Shown here: piece by piece, positions 1-7,611 of the stretch
Position numbering within the stretch: position 1 is the stretch's first letter
Layout: each line of letters starts with the position of its first letter
NCBI RefSeq assembly: GCF_000374125.1
Contig: NZ_KB893647.1
Location: 227,922-291,921 of the forward strand
From: Niabella aurantiaca DSM 17617
GTDB taxonomy: Bacteria > Bacteroidota > Bacteroidia > Chitinophagales > Chitinophagaceae
Direction of reading: 5' to 3'
Length of the DNA stretch: 64,000 nucleotides
Notes under the pieces: model-generated
The model's input: the letters and a program-made list of their open reading frames with translations, nothing else
Databases searched by the model: none
What the model was told of the DNA's origin: nothing
Program-made: the position numbers and the translations under genes

Positions 1-1
1 T

Positions 2-493
2 GCCGTGCATTTGCGCATTCCGGAGTGGAGCAGGGCAACGCGGATTACGGTAAACGGCGAGCCGGTTGACGGTGTCCGGGCGGGCAGCTATGCGTCTGTT
101 GAACGCCGTTGGAAAAAGGGCGATGTGATCCGGATCGTTTTTGATATGCAGGTACGTTTGTTTACTTTAAAACAAGACCCCTACCGCTATGCGCTGCTTT
201 ACGGCCCCCTGGTGCTGGCTGCCGACCGGCGTTACCAGTTAGCACCGTTCTTTGATTTCTATACACCCGTTTTTAAAGACAAGAAGATCCCTTTTAAGAT
301 ATCGGCAGGCGCTGCACAGCAAAATGTGCTGATGGAAATACGCGTGCCCATGATGCGGGAGACGGATGGCCTGGTAACACAAACCGACGAGCTGATACTG
401 ATCGATTTTGCATCGGCCGGGAATACCTGGGATGAACGCTCTGCCTATACGGTATGGCTTCAGAAAATAAGAGACGTTTCCAAAGAAAAATAA
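2..493 (+). CDS. C-terminal part of a GH127-type (DUF1680) glycoside hydrolase, cut by the window edge
   Basis: The reading frame is open from the first bases, so the gene starts upstream of the window; about 164 C-terminal residues are present. The motif LRIPEW near the start, then VNG, a GSYASVERRWKKGD segment and LLYGPLVLAAD match the C-terminal beta domain of the GH127/DUF1680 family, which includes beta-L-arabinofuranosidases. The catalytic (alpha/alpha)6 barrel lies outside the window, so catalytic residues and any signal peptide cannot be checked. By family knowledge it would remove arabinofuranose or related sugars from plant glycans; the exact substrate is unknown. Confidence 0.8.
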   Translation, partial: AVHLRIPEWSRATRITVNGEPVDGVRAGSYASVERRWKKGDVIRIVFDMQVRLFTLKQDPYRYALLYGPLVLAADRRYQLAPFFDFYTPVFKDKKIPFKISAGAAQQNVLMEIRVPMMRETDGLVTQTDELILIDFASAGNTWDERSAYTVWLQKIRDVSKEK

Positions 494-610
494 TACGCAA
501 CCCCGATCCGGGTTCGATGACGTTGCAGGACCTCAGAAGCACCACCGGTATGAAGATGCATCCCGGCTTCCTTTATTTCCTATAATTTTACAGCCACACA
601 AATTATAAGT

Positions 611-1363
611 ATGAAAGTAATACCATTATCGGAAGGGAGCTTTACGGTGGACGCAACAAAACAATTCATCCCGTTCCGGTTATCAGAAGATGAGATGAGC
701 GCCCGGTCGCAGGGGAGTCTGCTGGTGGAGATACAGCCTTTTTTGATCATTACCTCAAAAGATATATTATTGCTTGACACCGGTATTGGTTTTCAGCAAC
801 AGTCGGGTGGGCAGATGCAGATCGTAGCCCATCTTGCGGAGAACGGGATCCAATCGGGCGATGTAACAAAAGTGCTGATGAGCCATCTGCATAAGGACCA
901 CGTTGGCGGAATGGTGAACCCGGTTACGGGCAAGCCTACTTTTGAAAACGCTACGTATTATATCCAGGAAAGGGAGCTGCAGTTTGCCCGGGAAAAAGAC
1001 GGAGCATCGTATGATATTGCCAAAATTGAACCGGTGCTTGCGGGTAAAGTAGTGCTGCTCCGGGAGGATGAAGGGACCATTGACGGCTATATCCACTACC
1101 AGGTGACCGGCGCCCATTCAAAATTCCACCAGGTGTTCTGGATAAAGGAGGAGGAGGAGATCCTGTTTTTTGGAGCCGATGATGCCCCGCAGTATCAGCA
1201 AATGAAGCACCGCTTTGCGGCGAAATATGATCATGATGGCAAAAAGGCCATGGAGTTGCGTTCAAAATGGTGGGATGCCGGAAAGAACGAAGGCTGGCAG
1301 TTATTGTTTTATCACGATACCCGTAAACCCACAGCTAATCCTAAAAGTGAACGTATATTGTAA
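611..1363 (+). CDS. MBL-fold metallo-hydrolase
   Basis: 250 aa. The metallo-beta-lactamase metal motif HxHxDH is present as SHLHKDHVGG (His92, His94, Asp96, His97), preceded by LLLDTGIG, the usual first strand motif; a later FFGADDA segment supplies the typical Asp. No signal peptide is seen, so it is probably cytoplasmic. The family hydrolyses lactones, thioesters or phosphodiesters, and the sequence does not tell which. It stands alone, 117 bases after the glycosidase and convergent with the next gene. Confidence 0.85.
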   Translation: MKVIPLSEGSFTVDATKQFIPFRLSEDEMSARSQGSLLVEIQPFLIITSKDILLLDTGIGFQQQSGGQMQIVAHLAENGIQSGDVTKVLMSHLHKDHVGGMVNPVTGKPTFENATYYIQERELQFAREKDGASYDIAKIEPVLAGKVVLLREDEGTIDGYIHYQVTGAHSKFHQVFWIKEEEEILFFGADDAPQYQQMKHRFAAKYDHDGKKAMELRSKWWDAGKNEGWQLLFYHDTRKPTANPKSERIL

Positions 1364-1364
1364 A

Positions 1365-1389
1365 GGCAGGTCATAAAAAAAGGCCTGCC
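1365..1389. terminator. Weak stem-loop between convergent genes
   Basis: GGCAGG at 1365-1370 pairs with CCTGCC at 1384-1389 across a 13-base A-rich loop, just after the hydrolase stop codon. No T-run follows on the plus strand, so this is only a candidate terminator. Confidence 0.3.
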
Positions 1390-1509
1390 CTAAAAAGAGC
1401 TGGCCGTTGCTAACCTATGAAAAACACCAATGCAAATATATGTACCCCTTTGTTACAAAACAAATATTTGTACATAAATAATTGTTTAAACATTGTTTTT
1501 GAATAATTT

Positions 1510-1887
1510 TTAGTTTTTTTTAACATTTCTTTTTTTCAGCTCTTCCCTGATTTTTCTCCTGAAAAACTGCTCTTCTGTAAAGAAGCGGGTTGCCCTGGGC
1601 TCACCGATGATCGGCACAAAGCGTTTGCGATAATTGATTTTCAGTTTTATACGTTCTTGCTCGCGCAGCAGCGGATCTCTATTGGTTTTACTGATGTTTT
1701 TTGATTCACCCAGGTACCGGATCACCAGTGGTCGCAGCTGTTTTTTTTCGGCCGGTGTCAGCTTGATCTTTTCCGTCAGGTAATCGAGGAATACATCGTG
1801 TATGCGGGTCGGTGCAGACGCCGGTTGTGTTTGTGTCAGGCCCGGGAGAGGGCTCCAGCATAACAGGAAAATAAAAATCAGTTTCAT
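1510..1887 (-). CDS. Small secreted hypothetical protein downstream of a sigma/anti-sigma pair
   Basis: 125 aa with a clear N-terminal signal peptide (MKLIFIFLLCWSPLPGLTQ) and a charged helical remainder including KLTPAEKKQLRPLVIRYL. The start overlaps the stop of the preceding gene by one base (TGATG), which implies translational coupling. Small periplasmic helical proteins of this kind often sit after ECF sigma and anti-sigma genes in Bacteroidota and resemble the LTxEQ-type Spy/CpxP sensors. I see only one such LTPAEK motif, so that relation is a guess. Confidence 0.7.
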   Translation of the reverse strand: MKLIFIFLLCWSPLPGLTQTQPASAPTRIHDVFLDYLTEKIKLTPAEKKQLRPLVIRYLGESKNISKTNRDPLLREQERIKLKINYRKRFVPIIGEPRATRFFTEEQFFRRKIREELKKRNVKKN

Positions 1888-2456
1888 CAGTTTAGAAATA
1901 TTTCGTCATTGCCTTCAGCCGTTTCATTTAAGAAATTGGCCAGTTCTGCATCCGGAACGTTTTTAAATAGCTTGGTCATATCTGCACTTTGGGCATTGAC
2001 CGTTTGCCTGACTGCCGGCTTTTCCTTCGACGGAAGCTCTTCCGGTTGCATGAAACGTTCCAGCTGCTCGTTGGTCAGCCGGTTTACGGCTGCGGTAACC
2101 GCCGGCAGCGACGCTGTTTCGGTTGTTTGTGGTTTTTTTGTGAACAGGAATATGGATGTTACGGCCAGCAGGATAAAGCTGGCGGCAATGGTCAGTCCTC
2201 TTTTAAAAGAGATGACCATACCCCGGTCAACCCTGAACTGCGTAAAATAGCGCAGGGGAACGCTGTAAGGCATTTTGCGGGGAGCAGCATCCAGCAGGGG
2301 CAGCAACGGGGCCTCATCCGCGGATGTTTCCTTAATCGTTGTCATCAGCCGGTCCGTAAAAGCTTCAAAATACCCTTCCGGAAGCGTAAAGCCCGGGTTG
2401 GTCTTTTGTTCCTGCCGGATCCTGTTTAAGATATTGTATGCGGCATCCTGTTTCAT
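1887..2456 (-). CDS. Single-pass membrane protein, probable anti-sigma factor
   Basis: 189 aa. A cytoplasmic N-terminus of about 85 residues carries two copies of a P-x-(G/R)-YF motif (TLPEGYFEAF and SVPLRYFTQF). One membrane segment follows (about residues 88-105, IAASFILLAVTSIFLF), then a periplasmic tail. It lies 37 bases after the ECF sigma gene and is coupled to the following secreted protein. Topology and position fit a membrane anti-sigma factor holding that sigma factor, but no zinc-binding anti-sigma domain is visible. Confidence 0.6.
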   Translation of the reverse strand: MKQDAAYNILNRIRQEQKTNPGFTLPEGYFEAFTDRLMTTIKETSADEAPLLPLLDAAPRKMPYSVPLRYFTQFRVDRGMVISFKRGLTIAASFILLAVTSIFLFTKKPQTTETASLPAVTAAVNRLTNEQLERFMQPEELPSKEKPAVRQTVNAQSADMTKLFKNVPDAELANFLNETAEGNDEIFLN

Positions 2457-2493
2457 TTCCCTTATTTTTAAGACCGGAAATTTGCCCTTTTGT

Positions 2494-3045
2494 TTAACTG
2501 TTGCGTAAATAATTTTCTACTTTTTTTGCAGCATGATGATAGCTGGCCTTTAACGCCCCTTCGGTTACACCCAGTATTTCGCTCATTTTCTGGTAGGGCA
2601 TTTCGTCAAAGTACCGCAGATTAAAGATCAGGCGCTGTTGTTCCGGTAAACGCTGAATGGCCAGCTGCAGTTTCCATTCGATCTTTTTTGCGTCAAAATA
2701 GGGATCTGCGCGGATCTGACCGGCCAGATCCTGCTCATTTCCAAAGGAAACGGCGGCCCTTTTTTTCTTTTGATTTTGCAGATGCGTAATGCTTTCATTG
2801 GTACTGATGCGGTACAACCAGGTGTAGAGCCCGCTTTCTGCACGAAATTGCTCCAGCCCTTTCCAGGTTTTCATAAACACATTCTGCAACACATCGTCTG
2901 CATCCTCATGTATAATGACCATACGCCGTATATGCCAGTAAAGCCGTTCCTTATATTTGTTTACAATAGCAGTAAAGGCCGCCTCTTTCGTGCCGGGATT
3001 TCGAAAAAGGGCCAACAAAGATTCATCACTTTGAAACTGTTCCAT
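2494..3045 (-). CDS. ECF RNA polymerase sigma factor
   Basis: 183 aa, typical length for the ECF family. Region 2 is seen in ERLYWHIRRMVIIHEDADDV and FMKTWKGLEQF, with LYTWLYRISTNESITHLQNQ binding the -10 element. Region 4 is LPEQQRLIFNLRYFDEMPYQKMSEILG followed by GALKASYHHAAKKVENYL, a helix-turn-helix. It heads a minus-strand operon with the probable anti-sigma protein and a secreted protein, so it probably answers an envelope signal and may drive its own operon. Confidence 0.92.
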   Translation of the reverse strand: MEQFQSDESLLALFRNPGTKEAAFTAIVNKYKERLYWHIRRMVIIHEDADDVLQNVFMKTWKGLEQFRAESGLYTWLYRISTNESITHLQNQKKKRAAVSFGNEQDLAGQIRADPYFDAKKIEWKLQLAIQRLPEQQRLIFNLRYFDEMPYQKMSEILGVTEGALKASYHHAAKKVENYLRNS

Positions 3046-3457
3046 TCAGACGTCTGGTATTCTTGGACGGGTAAGATAGGGAAAAGTTTAAGATGTTTCA
3101 AGTTTCGGGTCGGGGTTCCGGGTTTATACCCGATTATTGACGTTTCCGGTTTGAGGTTAGAGTTTCAGGTTTAAAGTTCCAGTCGGGGATTCGTTCGCAG
3201 CCCGATGCGCCTCATAGTTCCAGGCTCTTCTATGCTGAATGCTCTTTTGCTAAAGCTGATGGCTGACGGCTAAGCGGAGCCCTGGATTGAAATGGCTCGC
3301 GAACTGCGTCCCATTTTCCCATTCTCACACTTTCAGATTGTTCAGGAGAAACCACCGGAGTGCATTTCAGGGCATTCTCTTCGGGAAGCAGGGACACAAA
3401 AAAGCCGGAAGCACCACGTGATACTTCCGGCCCTTTTATCTGTCATCAATCCTGTTG
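3046..3457. other. Gene-free gap with degenerate repeat motifs
   Basis: 412 bases with no convincing gene. It holds copies of the GTTTCAGGTTT/AAAGTT motif (3090-3180), a GTCGGGGATTCGTTCGC stretch at 3182 that recurs near 14836, a CTGATGGCTGACGGCTAA stretch (3255-3272) and a CCCATTTTCCCATTCTCACAC stretch (3302-3330). All of these recur in other gaps of the window. The transketolase terminator occupies its end. Confidence 0.6.
3398..3431 (-). terminator. Rho-independent terminator of the transketolase half
   Basis: On the minus strand GCCGGAAG (3431-3424), a 12-base loop and CTTCCGGC (3411-3404) form a perfect 8-bp stem followed directly by six T residues (A-run at 3398-3403 on plus). It lies 27 bases after the stop of the minus-strand transketolase gene. 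Confidence 0.85.
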
Positions 3458-4420
3458 TTAACCGTTCTTCCTTGCGATCACTTTTTCGGCTGCCGCTACG
3501 ATGTCCGGCACGTCGAGGTGGTATTTTTTTAATAACTGGTCGGGCGTTCCGCTTTCGCCAAATGTATCCAGCGTGCCTACGTATTCGATCGGGATGGGAA
3601 AGTTCCGGGCAGCAACCTGTGCGACCATATCACCCATACCCCCGATAATATTGTGTTCTTCTGCAGTTACGGCACATTTTGTCTTTTTGATGGAAGCGAT
3701 CACTGCTGCTTCATCCAGGGGTTTGATGGTGTGGATATTGATCACTTCCACGCTGATGCCTTTTTCTTCCAGGATCACACCGGCCTGGATGGCATTCCAT
3801 ACCAGGTGCCCGCAGGCAAAAATGGTTACATCCGTTCCCTCGGAGAATTTTTGAGCTTTACCAAGCACAAAATCTGATTCATTGGTAAAGATCGGCCAGG
3901 AGGGGCGTCCGAAACGCAGGTATACGGGTCCGTCGATCGCCGCAATGGCCTTGGTGGCCGCCTTGGTTTGGGTATAGTCGCAGGGAACCACTACCGACAT
4001 GCCCGGCAGCATTTTCATCATACCGATGTCTTCCAGGATCTGGTGGGTAGCGCCATCTTCACCCAGGGTTACCCCGGCATGCGAGGCGCATATTTTTACG
4101 TTTTTACCGCTGTAAGCGATGGACTGGCGGATCTGGTCATATACACGGCCGGTGCTGAAGTTGGCAAATGTGGTGGTAAAAGGGATGTGACCGCCAATGG
4201 TCAGCCCCGCTGCAACCCCCATCATATTGGCTTCGCCGATGCCACACTGTACAAAACGGTCAGGAAATTCCTTGATAAACTGGTTCAGTTTCATCGAACC
4301 GAGCAGGTCTGCAGTTAATGCCACGATCTTATCGTTGCTACGGGCAGCTTCCACAATTCCGTCGCCGAAACCGCTGCGGGTATCTTTTTTTCCTGTAGAT
4401 TGAATGTCCTTTAACGCCAT
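3458..4420 (-). CDS. Transketolase, C-terminal subunit (split type)
   Basis: 320 aa, the size of the C-terminal half of a split transketolase. It covers the pyrimidine-binding domain (IVALTADLLGS, FVQCGIGEANMMGVAAGL with the conserved Glu, TTFANF, SHAGVTLGEDGATHQ) and the C-terminal domain (VTIFACGHLVWNAIQAG, VINIHTIKPLD, TAEEHNIIGG). With an N-terminal partner it would transfer two-carbon units in the pentose phosphate pathway using thiamine diphosphate. The partner usually lies next to it, but no N-terminal half is in this window. A clear terminator follows. Confidence 0.9.
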   Translation of the reverse strand: MALKDIQSTGKKDTRSGFGDGIVEAARSNDKIVALTADLLGSMKLNQFIKEFPDRFVQCGIGEANMMGVAAGLTIGGHIPFTTTFANFSTGRVYDQIRQSIAYSGKNVKICASHAGVTLGEDGATHQILEDIGMMKMLPGMSVVVPCDYTQTKAATKAIAAIDGPVYLRFGRPSWPIFTNESDFVLGKAQKFSEGTDVTIFACGHLVWNAIQAGVILEEKGISVEVINIHTIKPLDEAAVIASIKKTKCAVTAEEHNIIGGMGDMVAQVAARNFPIPIEYVGTLDTFGESGTPDQLLKKYHLDVPDIVAAAEKVIARKNG

Positions 4421-4603
4421 AATTTGTTTTTGAGGTTACAAAAGTAATGTTTCTCCTAAAGAATCAGGCATAAGTTTTAGAACAGATGATTTATATTTGA
4501 GGAAATTACATCATCGCCGGAGCAATTTAAATACCTGGATCTGCAGGGCTTTTTGTTAATGAAAGGATAAGCTTAAAAATCCTTTCTGTACATGGAGTTT
4601 TGC

Positions 4604-4635
4604 TTTGTTAATTTGGATTATTTACTTCACCTTTG
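4604..4635 (+). promoter_or_regulatory. Candidate Bacteroidota-type promoter of mreB
   Basis: TTTG at 4604-4607 and CACCTTTG at 4628-4635 are separated by 20 bases, close to the Bacteroidota consensus TTTG / TAnnTTTG. Transcription would start about 30 bases before the mreB ATG. The -7 box has C for T at its first position. Confidence 0.4.
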
Positions 4636-4672
4636 CTCCTCACGAAAACACAAGAAATTTATTTATTAAGGA

Positions 4673-5698
4673 ATGGGACTGTTTAACTGGTTTACACAAG
4701 AAATAGCAATGGATCTGGGTACGGCAAATACCCTCATTATACATAATGATGAAGTGGCTGTAAATGAGCCCAGTATTGTGGCGTTGAACCGCAATAATCC
4801 CAAAGAAGTGCTGGCTGTTGGCAAGCGTGCGCTGATGATGCACGAAAAAACGCATGAAAGTATCCGCACGGTCCGCCCGCTCAAAGACGGGGTGATTGCC
4901 GATTTTAACGCTGCGGAGCTGATGATCCGGGAGCTGATCAAACTGGTATATCCCAAAAAACCACTGTTTCCGCCCAGCTGGCGGATGATGATCTGCATTC
5001 CTTCTTCCATTACCGAAGTAGAAAAAAGAGCGGTACGAGACAGCGCCGAGCAGGCTGGCGCCAAAGAGGTTTACCTGATCCATGAGCCCATGGCGGCTGC
5101 CCTGGGTATCGGAATTGATGTGGAGGAGCCGGTGGGTAATATGATCATTGACATCGGCGGGGGCACTACCGGCATTACGGTAATTGCGCTTGCCGGCATT
5201 GTGTGTGACCAAAGCATCCGCATTGCGGGAGATGAATTTACCGCAGATATCATGGAAGCGCTGCGTCGCTATCACAGCCTCCTGATCGGGGAGCGCACTG
5301 CGGAACAGATCAAGATACAGGTTGGAGCAGCGATGAAGGACCTGGAAAATCCGCCGGATGATATCCCGGTGAACGGGCGCGACCTGGTAACAGGGATCCC
5401 CAAACAAATTCTGGTAAGCTTCCAGGAAATTGCAGAAGCCCTGGATAAAAGCATCTTTAAAATAGAAGAGGCCATTTTAAAGGCCCTGGAACAAACACCT
5501 CCGGAACTGGCTGGCGATATTTACCGCAGGGGGTTGTATCTTACGGGTGGTGGCGCCCTGCTGCGGGGCCTTGACAAACGGCTGAGCCAAAAAATAAAAT
5601 TACCGGTTCATATAGCAGACGATCCGTTGAAGAGTGTGGTAAGAGGAACGGGCATAGCGTTGAAAAATTACGACCGTTATCCTTTTGTAATGCGTTAA
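4673..5698 (+). CDS. mreB: Rod shape-determining protein MreB
   Basis: 341 aa, full length for MreB. Actin-fold signatures are present: the phosphate 1 loop MDLGTANTLI, a VRPLKDGVIADF segment, the phosphate 2 region IDIGGGTTGITV, and the adenosine motif LTGGGALLRGLD near the C-terminus. The N-terminus MGLFNWFTQ is amphipathic and may bind membrane. MreB polymerises under the inner membrane and guides lateral wall synthesis. It is first in a plus-strand series with mreC, mreD, the PBP2 gene and rodA. Confidence 0.97.
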   Translation: MGLFNWFTQEIAMDLGTANTLIIHNDEVAVNEPSIVALNRNNPKEVLAVGKRALMMHEKTHESIRTVRPLKDGVIADFNAAELMIRELIKLVYPKKPLFPPSWRMMICIPSSITEVEKRAVRDSAEQAGAKEVYLIHEPMAAALGIGIDVEEPVGNMIIDIGGGTTGITVIALAGIVCDQSIRIAGDEFTADIMEALRRYHSLLIGERTAEQIKIQVGAAMKDLENPPDDIPVNGRDLVTGIPKQILVSFQEIAEALDKSIFKIEEAILKALEQTPPELAGDIYRRGLYLTGGGALLRGLDKRLSQKIKLPVHIADDPLKSVVRGTGIALKNYDRYPFVMR

Positions 5699-5752
5699 AT
5701 CATCAACCGTTTTGTTCTCGCTTGGAGAAACAGGCGTTAAATCTAACACCCG

Positions 5753-6628
5753 GTGCGTAATATATTTTTGTTCATCAGGCGGTTTTCGGTTTTCATAGGC
5801 TTTCTCATCCTACAGGGAATCTGCTTGTACAACCTGTTTACGTACAATCGTTTGCATCGTGTCAAAGGTCTTGAGGCCGCAGGCCGGGTAACCAGTTATT
5901 TCAATTCAAAGTTCAATTCCCTCGAAGATTTTTTCCGAATGAAGGCGGAGAACAAGCGGGTACACCAGGTGAACGACTCCCTCATGAACCTCATGAAGGA
6001 GAACTTTGTGCAGATCGATACGGATGCGATCCTGGTGCATGATACGGCGTCCGTGGATACGACCGGAAAAGCCCGGCGCTACGTTTGGCGGACCGCACAG
6101 GTATTGTATGCTACCGTAAACAGCGATAAGAACTACCTGCAGATCAACCGGGGTACCAACTCGGGCGTGACCGGTGATATGGGCGTCTTCAGCTCCAACG
6201 GCGGCCTGGTAGGCAAAGTGGTGAATGCTGGAAAAGATTTCAGCGAGGTGATGACGCTGCTGCACGTGATGAATAAGCTCAGTGTGCAGCTCAAAAAAAC
6301 GGGCAATACCGGCATCATTTCCTGGGACGGCAAAACACCAACGGAGCTTACACTGAACGGCATTCCGAAAACGGACTCGGTCCATGTGGGCGATACGATC
6401 CTCACCGGTAACTATTCACTCAGTTTTCCGCCCGGTAAGATGGTGGGTACAGTAGCAAGGGTATTAAGGGACGAAGCGACCAATTTTTTTATTTTGAAAA
6501 TAAAACCGGCGGCTAACTTTGGAAGCCTGCAGCAGGTATTTGTGGTGGAAAACCTGAATTATGCAACGCTGCAGCAACTGAGCGATGAAACCGACAGGAA
6601 AGTAGAAGCAAAATCTGGAAACAAGTGA
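5753..6628 (+). CDS. mreC: Rod shape-determining protein MreC
   Basis: 291 aa, GTG start 54 bases after mreB. One N-terminal membrane segment (about residues 8-28), a coiled-coil stretch (about 35-85), then the MreC beta domain with NSDKNYLQINRGTNSGV, GDMGVFSSNGGLVGKV and a late SLSFPPGKMVGTVARV motif. MreC is a periplasmic scaffold that activates PBP2/RodA. It overlaps mreD by 4 bases (GTGA), showing coupling. Confidence 0.93.
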   Translation: MRNIFLFIRRFSVFIGFLILQGICLYNLFTYNRLHRVKGLEAAGRVTSYFNSKFNSLEDFFRMKAENKRVHQVNDSLMNLMKENFVQIDTDAILVHDTASVDTTGKARRYVWRTAQVLYATVNSDKNYLQINRGTNSGVTGDMGVFSSNGGLVGKVVNAGKDFSEVMTLLHVMNKLSVQLKKTGNTGIISWDGKTPTELTLNGIPKTDSVHVGDTILTGNYSLSFPPGKMVGTVARVLRDEATNFFILKIKPAANFGSLQQVFVVENLNYATLQQLSDETDRKVEAKSGNK

Positions 6629-7158
6629 GCGATCTTGTAAAAAATATTATCCGTTTTTCGCTATTTGTATTTATACAGGTATATGTATTTGATGTGATGC
6701 CGCACCTGCACGAACTGATCACCCCCTACCTGTACTTTTTATACCTCCTGTGGCTGCCTTTTTCCATAAAGCGGGGCTGGCTGTTGCTGCTGGGTTTCCT
6801 GCTGGGAATGACGGTCGATTATTTTACCATGACCCCCGGGCTGCATGCGGCCGCCTGTGTGCTGGTAGCCTTTTTACGGCCACTGATCATTCACCTGCTT
6901 TCACCAAAGGATGCTGCCGGATACACTTACCAGGAGCCTTCACCCCGGGCCATGGGATGGAGTGCTTACAGCCTGTACGCGCTGATCCTTTCCTTTGCGC
7001 ACAATTTTTATCTTCTCTTTTTAGAATGGCTGTCTTTTGGCGCGTTTATCAATTTTATGATGAAAGTGCTGAGCACTACAGCCATCAGCATGCTGCTGAT
7101 CTTTATTACCGAGCTGCTGTTCTTCCGGAAGCAGCGCTACCGTACGAATACAGCGTAG
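6625..7158 (+). CDS. mreD: Rod shape-determining protein MreD
   Basis: 177 aa with a GTG start overlapping the mreC stop. It is almost wholly hydrophobic, with about five membrane segments (FSLFVFIQVYVFDVM, a long leucine-rich stretch near 30-60, then further helices). The start ...NIIRFSLFVFIQVYVFD and the GMTVDYF motif fit Bacteroidota MreD. It is an inner-membrane partner of MreC in the elongasome. Confidence 0.88.
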   Translation: MSDLVKNIIRFSLFVFIQVYVFDVMPHLHELITPYLYFLYLLWLPFSIKRGWLLLLGFLLGMTVDYFTMTPGLHAAACVLVAFLRPLIIHLLSPKDAAGYTYQEPSPRAMGWSAYSLYALILSFAHNFYLLFLEWLSFGAFINFMMKVLSTTAISMLLIFITELLFFRKQRYRTNTA

Positions 7159-7611
7159 GCCGATCAATGTCAATTTGAAAATGTGGAAATGTGAAAATGA
7201 GTGCGCCTTCGGTAATATAAAATATCGAATGAAAGATTGTAAAAAAATAGCCCTTTCATTGCCATTCAGTAATTTCCTCCGATAACAATTCACATCTGTG
7301 TTACGGGAATCGAGAATCCGGATTTGAGGTTCGGGATTTCGGGACCGGGAGCCGGGCATGAATGCTGTTGGCTGTCAGTGATCAATGGTTTTTTCGGATG
7401 AGATGATCCGGGAGACTGTTTAGGCACTGATTGCTGAAGGCTGACCGCTGACTGCTCCGTGTTTATTTTCAGTAAGGTCAGACCCGGTTTCGTGCCCGAC
7501 CCCTGATTCTCATTTTCATATTTCCGCATTCCCACAATCTCAAATCTGACTTCTTAAACAGTTTTGTATTATTTTTGATTTTTCTTTATAAAAGTTCCCT
7601 TAGTTTTAAGT
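7159..7611. other. Gene-free gap between mreD and the PBP2 gene, rich in dispersed repeats
   Basis: 453 bases without a credible gene. Contents: an AATGTGGAAATGTGAAAATG stretch (7180-7199), a CTGATTGCTGAAGGCTGACC stretch (7427-7446), a longer repeat (7441-7500) with an inverted copy near 21.2 kb, and a CATTTTCATATTTCCGCATT stretch (7512-7531). An AT-rich region next to 7612 probably carries a promoter for mrdA-rodA. Confidence 0.6.
7441..7500 (+). repeat. Dispersed intergenic repeat, copy 1
   Basis: The first 50 bases match the reverse complement of 21209-21258 at about 45 positions by eye, including a shared CGCTGACTGCTCCGTGTTT block. Similarity continues weakly to about 7500. Both copies lie in long gene-free gaps. 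Confidence 0.7.
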
